This document shows, one piece after another, positions 16,214-30,045 of a stretch of DNA of 64,000 bases. The notes below the pieces were generated by a model. It saw only the letters and a program-made list of their open reading frames with translations, was not told the DNA's origin and ran no database searches. How positions within the stretch are numbered: the first letter of the stretch is position 1; each line of letters opens with the position of its first letter. The stretch is from Enhygromyxa salina (GTDB lineage Bacteria; Myxococcota_A; Polyangia; Nannocystales; Nannocystaceae): contig NZ_PVNK01000164.1 of the NCBI RefSeq assembly GCF_002994615.1, forward strand, positions 1 to 64,000, given 5' to 3'. The position numbers were made by a program, and so were the translations under genes.

Positions 16214-17375
16214 CTTGCTCCCGGCCATCACCGTAGGCGCGCTGGTCTCGAGCGCCTGCGTCGCCTTCGAGCCGCTCCCCGAAGACGACGTGGGCGGCGA
16301 GACCGGCGAGGCGGACACGGCCTGCGACGACGACGAGTGCGAGCCGACCCACGAGCTCTCGGGTGAGTTGATCCTGTTCGTCAACGCGCGCCTGTCCGAC
16401 GAGGACGCGGGCTTCCAGAGCCACCTCCCGCTGGCCGAAGAGGGCACCTACGTCGGCAACACGCTCTACGTCTACGACCCGACCCGCGAGTGCGACGACG
16501 GCGGCAACGCCTGCCGCCTCAGCGAGCTCGGCAAGCTCCGGCTCGACGATCGCCTCGGCGAGATCTCGGTTCAAGACAACAGCCTGCGCAAGTTCGTCGC
16601 CCGCGACCTCGCCTACCACCCCGACCACGGCCTGTGGGCCGCGAGCTTCGACCCGCTCAACGACGAGTGGTCGGTCTCGGCCCTCGGCGTCGACGACTGG
16701 CACCGGACCGACAACACCATCACCGTCGATCGCTGGGTCATCCCCCCGGGTCCGGCCGAGAGCCCGAGCACCGACCCCTGCTACTGGTTCGAGGCGATCA
16801 GCGGCCTCGGCTTCGCGGGTGACGATCTGCTGATCGGCGTGCGCGGGGCCGGCAGCAAGGGCCTGGTCACCGACGGCTCGCTCCTGCGCGTCGACTTGAA
16901 GGTCCTCGACCAGGGCCACTGCGTCCACAGCAGCGACATCAGCCAGGACCCGAACTACTACGCCTGCGACGTCGTCTGCGAGCAGTGGTGCAGCTTCGGC
17001 GCCAAGGTTGGGGTCGCGGGCGACGTCATCGAGGATCACGACGGCGTCGGGGCCTCGGCGTGGCTGCGCAGCGAGGACGACGGCGTGATGCCGCTCGGCC
17101 ACAACGAGCTCAGCACCTGCGTCGCGCCTACGCCCGGCGAGGTCGCGAGCGCACAGCCCGACAACGTGTTCATCGAAGACGTCGTCCGCGGCGACGAGAT
17201 CGACGGCCTCGCGCGGGTCGGCGGTCAGCTCTACGGGCTCAGCGTGCTCGGCAAGATCTATGCGATCGACGAGGACCAGCGCATCGTCGAGCAGATCGAC
17301 GACCTCGGGCCCCTGTTCCCCGAAAATGGCCTCCGCCTGCGCGGCGCCGCCGAGATCCTGATCCCGCCGAACTGA
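16194..17375 (+). CDS. Predicted lipoprotein preceding a TonB-dependent receptor
   Basis: This 393-residue protein has a lipoprotein signal ending 'VSSAC' (~22) and an acidic linker (EDDVGGETGEADTACDDDEC). The rest looks like a beta-rich folded domain with repeated 'LYVYDP', 'LAYHPDHGLWAASF', 'GGQLYGLSVLGKIYAID' blades that suggest a beta-propeller, plus several Cys. I do not recognise a named family. It ends 10 bp before the TonB-dependent receptor and is almost certainly co-transcribed. A surface or periplasmic partner of that receptor, such as ligand capture, is the natural inference. Its start codon lies inside a perfect 23-bp palindrome. Confidence 0.75.
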   Translation: MKATFICLLPAITVGALVSSACVAFEPLPEDDVGGETGEADTACDDDECEPTHELSGELILFVNARLSDEDAGFQSHLPLAEEGTYVGNTLYVYDPTRECDDGGNACRLSELGKLRLDDRLGEISVQDNSLRKFVARDLAYHPDHGLWAASFDPLNDEWSVSALGVDDWHRTDNTITVDRWVIPPGPAESPSTDPCYWFEAISGLGFAGDDLLIGVRGAGSKGLVTDGSLLRVDLKVLDQGHCVHSSDISQDPNYYACDVVCEQWCSFGAKVGVAGDVIEDHDGVGASAWLRSEDDGVMPLGHNELSTCVAPTPGEVASAQPDNVFIEDVVRGDEIDGLARVGGQLYGLSVLGKIYAIDEDQRIVEQIDDLGPLFPENGLRLRGAAEILIPPN

Positions 17376-17385
17376 TACTGCCGCG

Positions 17386-19749
<2,364 letters not shown>

Positions 19750-19895
19750 TCCTGGCACCCTTGCCAACCTCGCCAACCTCGCGAGGGGCAATTGTCGCCA
19801 GGTGTTCGCCGTCTTGCATGCGTTGCCCGGTTGGATTCGCCCCTCGCTAAAACGCACATCGACATGTGACCGCTTTCGCAGAATGATTGCGGACC

Positions 19896-21071
<1,176 letters not shown>

Positions 21072-21082
21072 GCCGAGGCGAG

Positions 21083-21127
21083 TGACAACAGCGCCCCGTC
21101 GGCGCCGCCGAGGGGCGCTGTCGTGTC
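21083..21127 (+). terminator. Strong stem-loop after the DUF4215 lipoprotein
   Basis: ACAACAGCGCCCC pairs with GGGGCGCTGTCGTGT around a short GC-rich loop, beginning 12 bp past the stop codon. There is no U-tract, so it is a likely but not classical terminator. Confidence 0.6.
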
Positions 21128-21274
21128 CGAGTCCGGCGACGGGCTCAGCCCCGGCGGCGCAGGGCGATCTCCAGCAATCACGGGTGAGTCAGTCGAGCGT
21201 GAAGCTGGGCAGCTCACGGTCAACGCGCGCGTTGCGTCGTCTAGCAGCGCTTGATTCAGGGCTAGACTCCGTGG

Positions 21275-21712
21275 GTGCGCTACTTCGCCTACGGCTCCAA
21301 CATGTCGAGGGCCCGGCTCGAGCAGCGGGTCGGCCCGACCCTCGTGCTCGGCCCCGCTCGACTCGAGGGCTATCGCCATCGCTTCTCGAAGCTGGGCACC
21401 GACGGGAGCGGCAAGGGGAACATCGAGCTTCATCTGGGCGAGTCCGTTTGGGGCGTGGTCTACGAACTCGACGATCGACAGCTCGCGCGCCTGGTCGACT
21501 TCGAGCTCGGCTATCGCCAGACCTCGCTGCCCGTCCCGCTCGTCGGCGCCACTGCGACTCGAGTGACGAGCTTCGAGGCCCACACGATCGTCCCCGGCCT
21601 CGCCCCCACGTCGGCATACGTCGAGCACTACGTGATTGGGATGCGCGAGCACGGCATCCCGGACGACTATCGGATGCGAATCTTGCGGGGGATCACGTCG
21701 GAGTCATCCTAG
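21275..21712 (+). CDS. Gamma-glutamylcyclotransferase family protein
   Basis: This 145-residue protein has a GTG start. The opening 'RYFAYGSNMSRARLEQRVG' is the family's YGSNL-type substrate loop. 'GVVYELDDRQLARLVDFELGY' supplies the usual acidic position (Glu in FELGY), and 'YVEHYVIGMREHGIPDDY' matches the C-terminal helix. These enzymes release 5-oxoproline from gamma-glutamyl amines or dipeptides. The TAG stop is the first three bases of a dispersed TAGCAGCCCGGGGTGC repeat. The 200 bp upstream hold a terminator-like stem and a degenerate CTAG repeat half-site (about 21241-21265). Confidence 0.87.
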   Translation: MRYFAYGSNMSRARLEQRVGPTLVLGPARLEGYRHRFSKLGTDGSGKGNIELHLGESVWGVVYELDDRQLARLVDFELGYRQTSLPVPLVGATATRVTSFEAHTIVPGLAPTSAYVEHYVIGMREHGIPDDYRMRILRGITSESS

Positions 21713-21743
21713 CAGCCCGGGGTGCAATGCCTCGCGCCGCCTC
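21710..21743. repeat. One end (34 bp) of the TAGCAGCCCGGGGTGC element
   Basis: The first 34 bases match the terminal inverted repeat of the element at 62997-63160. In particular they match its right end exactly (TGCAATGCCTCGCGCCGCCTC). The match ends there, so this is a solo end or decayed copy. The TAG is the stop codon of the upstream gene. Confidence 0.85.
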
Positions 21744-21896
21744 ATCGCTCGAGTCGCCCACGGAGCCATCTGCGATTGACTCTCGCCGGGCCCGGCTAAC
21801 GCCGCCCGGCCCCCAGACAAGCGCGTTGAAGCGCTGTTCCGATCCGGCGTTCACACCGCGCTTGTCTGACCCACAGGATTGAGCTAGCCAGGCCAT

Positions 21897-25067
<3,171 letters not shown>

Positions 25068-25071
25068 GCAA

Positions 25072-25461
25072 CTACTCGCTGCCGAGCGTCCGCATCAACA
25101 CTTCGAGCGCGTCGACGACGCTGAAGATCCCGCGCATCTCGCCCTCTTCCATGACCACCGCGGTGCCGAGCTTGCGCTCGTGCATGACCGCGACCACCTG
25201 GGCGAGCGGGGTGCTCGGAGCCACGATGTAGGGGTGCGGGCTCATCGCCTCGGTCACCTCGACCCGGTCTTTGTCGACCCCGGGGATCCCCGTGACCAGG
25301 GCCAGGTCACGCTCGCTGACAAGCCCGACGACGTGGCCCTGGTCGATGACGGGCAGGTGGCGGATGCCGTGGTCGAACATCCGCGCGGCCGCGTCACCGA
25401 GGCTCAGATCCGCGGGGATCGTCACCGGGTTCTTGGTCATACACTCACCGATCGTCTGCAT
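25072..25461 (-). CDS. CBS-domain protein
   Basis: The 129 residues consist only of two CBS motifs (~8-60 and ~70-126), with 'CMTKNPVTIPADLSLGDAAA', 'HLPVIDQGHVVGLVSERDL' and 'AMSPHPYIVAPSTPLAQV'. Stand-alone CBS pairs bind adenine nucleotides and report energy status. Its ATG overlaps the stop of the upstream membrane-protein gene by one base (TGATG), so the two are translationally coupled. Confidence 0.9.
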   Translation of the reverse strand: MQTIGECMTKNPVTIPADLSLGDAAARMFDHGIRHLPVIDQGHVVGLVSERDLALVTGIPGVDKDRVEVTEAMSPHPYIVAPSTPLAQVVAVMHERKLGTAVVMEEGEMRGIFSVVDALEVLMRTLGSE

Positions 25462-25931
25462 CAGGCTGCCTTTACTTCGACCGCGCCGTTCTTCGCAAAG
25501 AGGTCGACGACGAGCGCGGGTGGGATGTCGTCGGCGTCCATCGTGACCAGGACCTTGCCCTCGGACAGGCGGGCCGCGAGCGCGGCCAGCTCTTTGCGCG
25601 GCTCCGAGGCCCCCGCGACCGCCCCCGCGGTCACGCCCATGATCGTGCCCGCGACCGTCATGAAGATGTACTCAGTCCAGCCGACGCTGAGGTCCGCGCC
25701 GGGGATCAACAGCACCCCGCCGATCAGGGCGGCGACGACACTGACCACGACCGCGCCGAAGATCGCCCCGCGGAGCGCGTTCGTACCGCCCATCTGCACG
25801 TCCTCGTCGCGCAGATACTCCTCGTGCACGAGGGCGTTGACGCCATCGAGACCGGCCTCGGTCTCGAGCGCTTGAATCGCGGTCTCGGCCTGGGTGCGGG
25901 TATTGAAAACGCCGTAGATCATCTGGGTCAT
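25461..25931 (-). CDS. Small glycine-zipper membrane protein (general stress type)
   Basis: The 156 residues start 'MIYGVFNTRTQAETAIQALE', an alpha/beta dodecin- or DUF1269-like opening in which a regulatory ferredoxin-like fold precedes a membrane part. Two hydrophobic segments follow (~58-80, rich in Ala/Gly/Val, and ~93-112). The end is 'VLVTMDADDIPPALVVDLFAKNGAVEV', a second ferredoxin-like element. No enzymatic motif is visible. It is the first gene of a two-gene operon with the CBS protein, which may regulate it or share its stress role. Confidence 0.7.
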   Translation of the reverse strand: MTQMIYGVFNTRTQAETAIQALETEAGLDGVNALVHEEYLRDEDVQMGGTNALRGAIFGAVVVSVVAALIGGVLLIPGADLSVGWTEYIFMTVAGTIMGVTAGAVAGASEPRKELAALAARLSEGKVLVTMDADDIPPALVVDLFAKNGAVEVKAA

Positions 25932-26045
25932 CGCTTTTCAGTGCCTCCAGATCGACTCTGGGGGCGCGCACGGCGGTCAACAAGCGACAGCCTTGCGGCC
26001 CGGCGCGGCCGATGGGCGCAGTCCTAGCGCGCACCAGCTCGGCGA

Positions 26046-26900
26046 TCAGCGATGGCGGCGTCGAAAGCTCGCCACGGCCCGTACGAGGGCCTCGAGCTCG
26101 TGCGCATACAGCTCACCTCCGACGTCGCCGTTGGGATTGATGCGCAAGGTCACTGGCTCGCGCTCCAGCGCCATCTCGAACAGCTGGCTCCCGTGGATCG
26201 GCCAGTACTCCTGACCGCGCGGCTCCCACAGCCGCAGCGAGGCCCAGTCCGTGAACACGCCGAGGGTCGGGCGGCCGCTCTCGTGCTTCTCGAACGCATG
26301 GAACGCGTCGCTGCCTTCGACGTCATCGTCGAGCTCGGCGTCGATCGGCACGAGGAAGGTCGCGTTGAGCATCTCGCTGTACATCGCCCGCCGCGAGGGG
26401 TCGTCGCGGCGCTTGGCGACCTCGCGCATGGCCGCGATCAGATCCGGGTTGAGCGGGTGCTCGGTCCGATCCTCGCTGAGCGCGAGCCCGAAAGGCGGCT
26501 CGGGCTGGTCCGGGCCGTGGACCCCGTAGACGCGGGTGAGGATGTCGAGGGTCTCGTCGGCGCTGCGCTCGAGGCTCGCCCGGTCGCGGCCGTGCTCGCG
26601 CTTCCAGTTGCGCCGACCGCTGCGCTTGGCGAAGCCAAACTCGCGCAGGAGCATGCCGCGGGCGCTGCTGAGCTTGTGGGAGGCGGGCAGCGCCGTGCTC
26701 GACACGCTCTCGTGCTCGATGAGACCGCCGGAGCCGCGCGCGGTCCAGATCAGGTAGACCGGGCCGGCTTGGAGGACGAGGCGCGCCTCGACGGCGCGGG
26801 TACCGGCGAGCTGGTCGAGGGCGTCGAGCAGGCGCTGGCGAGGAGGGAGGGCGCTGGTTGCCACGGGCGGAAGGTAGCAGGGTCCGACCACCAGACTCAC
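26046..26900 (-). CDS. SseB-domain protein
   Basis: The protein has up to 284 residues. The C-terminal part (~160-280) matches SseB: 'LNATFLVPIDAE', 'TLGVFTDWASLRLWEP', 'PIHGSQLFEMALEREPVTLRINPNG' and 'GELYAHELEAL'. The N-terminal ~150 residues resemble the type III chaperone-like or 'TPR-less' domain often joined to SseB in myxobacteria, but I cannot name it. SseB-like proteins have no settled biochemical role. The start is uncertain: the GTG at 26900 has an adjacent AAGGG, and a GTG at 26864 is also plausible. It lies 45 bp downstream of the aminopropyltransferase-like gene on the same strand. Confidence 0.7.
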   Translation of the reverse strand: MSLVVGPCYLPPVATSALPPRQRLLDALDQLAGTRAVEARLVLQAGPVYLIWTARGSGGLIEHESVSSTALPASHKLSSARGMLLREFGFAKRSGRRNWKREHGRDRASLERSADETLDILTRVYGVHGPDQPEPPFGLALSEDRTEHPLNPDLIAAMREVAKRRDDPSRRAMYSEMLNATFLVPIDAELDDDVEGSDAFHAFEKHESGRPTLGVFTDWASLRLWEPRGQEYWPIHGSQLFEMALEREPVTLRINPNGDVGGELYAHELEALVRAVASFRRRHR

Positions 26901-26945
26901 CCCTTCGCCGGCTGCGCCCGCCGATCAGGCGCGAGCCAGCTCTCG

Positions 26946-29942
26946 TCAGTCAGCGCCGCTCGACGACGCCGGAGGAGTCCGCCGGAGGATGCGGACGGGA
27001 GGAGGGTCGAGAGGCTTGGACGGGTCTGGGCAGAGCTTCTTCGTGCACCCTCGAACGCCACCCTCGTAGCACTCACAGGTGTTGCAGCCATCTTCGCTCA
27101 GCCACCGCGTGCCCACCTCCCCTTCCTCGCAGACTCGCTCCCCCCTTGCGCGAAGGCCCTCTCGCACGGCGGCCCGGTCTGCCCGCGCCTTTGCCTCCTC
27201 CGCGGCCTCGAGCGCGGCGTCGAAGCGGGCCTGGTCCCCCACGCGCGCGAGGTGGGCCAGCCACGCCCGGTGGACCCGGGCTTCGTCGGGCGTCCGCTCC
27301 AACATCGCAGGCAGCAGCCACTCCGCGAGGTCCGGCTCGGCCTGCGCCGCGGCGTAGAGCCGCGGTCGCGGGGGCAAGAACTCCGGCTCGCGCAGGTAGG
27401 CCGCGAGGTGATGCCCGACGACCTCGCGCGTCCAAATTTGCGAACCCGCGACCACCCGACGCTGGAGCTCGGCCTCGCCCTTCAAATAGTGTCCAAGCGC
27501 CTCCGCGAAGCCGGCGCTCGCGGCTCGATACGCGGCGAGGCGCGCGGCGTCGCTGTCGACGACAAGACCCTCGGGCCAGGCCTGGCGCAGCGCGAGCAGG
27601 CGCTCGAGGTTCTCGGTCCCGGTCAGCGGCCCGAGCTCGGCCCGCGGCGCCCACAGATCCACGCGCGGATGCAGATCCTCGTTGAGCGGCGCGCCCGCGC
27701 CGAGCGTGACCAAGCCCGGGCGATCGAGCATGTAGCCCGCGAGCAGATCCCGAGGGTCGAGGAGCGCGAGCTCGGCGTAGAGCTGCGCGCGCCCGGGATC
27801 CCCGAGCGCAGCCTCGAGTCGCCCGAGCTCGAGCGCGAGCGGCTCGACGCTGCCGATCAGCCCGAGCGCGGGCGTGCGCGCGTTGTAGAGCGCGAGCATG
27901 GCGTGGGCCTCGGGGAAGACCTCGACGAAGGTCCGGACGATCACCCGGATCGTGGACCAGTCGAGCTGGTAGAGCGGCAGCCACTGGACGAACACCCCGC
28001 CCGGCTCGAGCCGCGCGCGCGCGGCCTCGAAGTGCTCGCGCGCGTAGAGGCTGCCGGCTCCGTCGCGGGCCGGGTGAAACAAGTCGGCGACGATCAGCGC
28101 GTGGCTGCCCGCGTCGGCCCGAAGAAAGCGGCGGGCGTCGGCCGCGAGCACCCGCGCCCGCGGGTCATCGGCGAGCCCGGCGTTGACGGCCTCGAAGTAG
28201 GGCAGCATCTCGATGACCTCGGGCACCAGCTCGACCGCGCTCAGCTGCTCGATCGGGTAGGCGAGGCCAGCGCCCGCGGTCGCGCCCGTACCCAGGCCAA
28301 GGAACACGACCGAGCGCGGCGGCCGGGCCTGGCTCGCGCTGGCCAGGATCAGCGGCAGGTGGCCCATGCGCCGCTCGCCGATGCTCAGCGCGCCGCCCAT
28401 GCGGAAGTGCTGGTCGATGCGCAGACGCAGCAGCGGGCGCTCGGGGCTGCCGGGCGCCTGCGTCGTGCGGCTGACCCCGACCACGCCCAGCGGCGCCTCG
28501 ACGCGCTCGAGCACCGTCCACGCGTCGCCCTCGTCGTCGACGAGCACCAGCGAGCCCGCGCCCGCGCCCGCGAGCAAGATCGTGAGCCCGCCGACGACCG
28601 AGGCGAGCGCCAGCTGCCGGGGCGGGAAGCGGCGCAGCCACGCGATCGCAAGCGCGAGCAGCAAGTAGCCCCAGGCGATCGCGGCCCAGGCCTCGGCGTA
28701 GCTGAGCGCGTCGAGGGCCCAGAGCCCGAACACCAAGGGCGCGGCCGCGGCCGCGAGCCCGTTGACCGCCAGCGCCCCGCCGACCGGCCGCGGCTCGCTC
28801 CGGCCGCGCTCGGGCGCAGCGATCAGCACGAGCAAGTGGGCGAAGCAGGCGCCCATCAGCATCGTCGCCGGGCCGAGCACGAGCGCCGTCGTCGCGAGCT
28901 CGGCGAGCTGTCGGCGAGCCCAGCCCGCGGGCGCGGGCGCGAGGGCCTCGAGCAGGGTCGGCGCTGCCTTGGCGACCATCGCCGTGAGCGCGACCGTGAG
29001 CGCGAGCGCGAGCAGCAGCGCGACCAGGACCGTCGCGGGCCGCCGCCCGAGCGCGCGCTCGACCACTCGCGCGTAGATCGCTGTGCCCAGCGCCGTGCCC
29101 AGGAGCCAGACCGCGAGCAGGTCCGCGAACGAATAGATCGTGCCCGAGAACACCTGGGCGAGGACCCGAACGCCGACGACCTCGAGCCCGAGGCCGAGCA
29201 GGCCGGTCGCGCCGATCGTCGCGTAGAGGACCCAGCGCTCGCGCAAGAGGCCGTCGTCGGGGTCCTCGTGGGCGTCGGTGTGGGCGTCGGCGTCGGCGTC
29301 GACCGGACCCTCGCTGGCCGGGCCCTCGCCCCCGCTGCCTTCGGCCTCGGGCACGCTGCCGCGCAGAGCCAGGCCCGCGGCGGCGAGGCCGAGCGCGGCC
29401 GCGACCACGGCGGCGAGAGGGATCCCGAGGCGCGGGAGCAGCACGTGGATCATCACGAGCACACCGAGGGTCGCGCCGAGGGTGTCGAGGGCGTAGAGCC
29501 GCGCGAGCCCTCGCGCGTCGTCGCGGGCGATCTTCCGCCGCGCGGCGACCAGGACCGGCAGCGAGGCACCCACAGCGATCGTCGCGGGCAGCAAGAGCGC
29601 CGCCGCGATCAACAGCGAGACCCCCGGGCTCGGCGTGTCTCCGAGCGCCGCGGGCAGCCAGCGCCCGACCCAGGTCAGCAGCCACGGAGACGCCAGCGCG
29701 TAGGCGGCCGCGATCAGTTGCAAGATCGCGAAGCCACGCGCGGGCGCCCGGAGCTGGTCGGCGCGCGCGTGGGCTCGCCAGGCGCCGAGCGCCATCCCAG
29801 CGAAGAAGCCGGCCAAGACCGAGAGCACGCCGAGCTGCTCGTGACCGAGCGCAAGCCCGAGCAGCCGCGTCCACAGCGTCTCGTACGCGAGCGCGGCCGC
29901 GCCAGCGAACGCCGCGGCACCAACGAACTCGCGGTCCATCAA
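26946..29942 (-). CDS. Membrane-bound spermidine-synthase-like protein with Cys-rich tail
   Basis: The protein has 998 residues. The first ~510 contain about a dozen hydrophobic helices, interrupted by an acidic loop (SEGPVDADADAHTDAHEDPD, ~215-235). Residues ~530-780 form a class I methyltransferase-like/spermidine-synthase fold: 'VVFLGLGTGATAGAGLAYP' as the nucleotide loop, 'AVELVPEVIEMLPYF', 'DARRFLRADAGSHALIVADLFHP', 'LEPGGVFVQWLPLYQLD'. This matches the fused integral-membrane spermidine synthase family, whose substrate is usually unproven. Residues ~780-930 are helical. The last ~70 contain 'WLSEDGCNTCECYEG' then 'CTKKLC', a disulfide-type module. The 103 bp to the divergent gene hold no clear feature. 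Confidence 0.85.
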   Translation of the reverse strand: MMDREFVGAAAFAGAAALAYETLWTRLLGLALGHEQLGVLSVLAGFFAGMALGAWRAHARADQLRAPARGFAILQLIAAAYALASPWLLTWVGRWLPAALGDTPSPGVSLLIAAALLLPATIAVGASLPVLVAARRKIARDDARGLARLYALDTLGATLGVLVMIHVLLPRLGIPLAAVVAAALGLAAAGLALRGSVPEAEGSGGEGPASEGPVDADADAHTDAHEDPDDGLLRERWVLYATIGATGLLGLGLEVVGVRVLAQVFSGTIYSFADLLAVWLLGTALGTAIYARVVERALGRRPATVLVALLLALALTVALTAMVAKAAPTLLEALAPAPAGWARRQLAELATTALVLGPATMLMGACFAHLLVLIAAPERGRSEPRPVGGALAVNGLAAAAAPLVFGLWALDALSYAEAWAAIAWGYLLLALAIAWLRRFPPRQLALASVVGGLTILLAGAGAGSLVLVDDEGDAWTVLERVEAPLGVVGVSRTTQAPGSPERPLLRLRIDQHFRMGGALSIGERRMGHLPLILASASQARPPRSVVFLGLGTGATAGAGLAYPIEQLSAVELVPEVIEMLPYFEAVNAGLADDPRARVLAADARRFLRADAGSHALIVADLFHPARDGAGSLYAREHFEAARARLEPGGVFVQWLPLYQLDWSTIRVIVRTFVEVFPEAHAMLALYNARTPALGLIGSVEPLALELGRLEAALGDPGRAQLYAELALLDPRDLLAGYMLDRPGLVTLGAGAPLNEDLHPRVDLWAPRAELGPLTGTENLERLLALRQAWPEGLVVDSDAARLAAYRAASAGFAEALGHYLKGEAELQRRVVAGSQIWTREVVGHHLAAYLREPEFLPPRPRLYAAAQAEPDLAEWLLPAMLERTPDEARVHRAWLAHLARVGDQARFDAALEAAEEAKARADRAAVREGLRARGERVCEEGEVGTRWLSEDGCNTCECYEGGVRGCTKKLCPDPSKPLDPPPVRILRRTPPASSSGAD

Positions 29943-30045
29943 CGCCAGCGTACCCGTGAGTGAACTGACGCGCTATCGCTCGTGATCATGCCCGAGCTCT
30001 TTTCGCTGGACGGATGCCGGTGTGCCCGTGGCAGACTGCCCGACG

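Noticed and set aside
26052..29963. 1303-codon open frame opposite the SseB and spermidine-synthase-like genes
   Set aside because: It spans two well-supported genes on the other strand and has biased composition without a recognisable domain.
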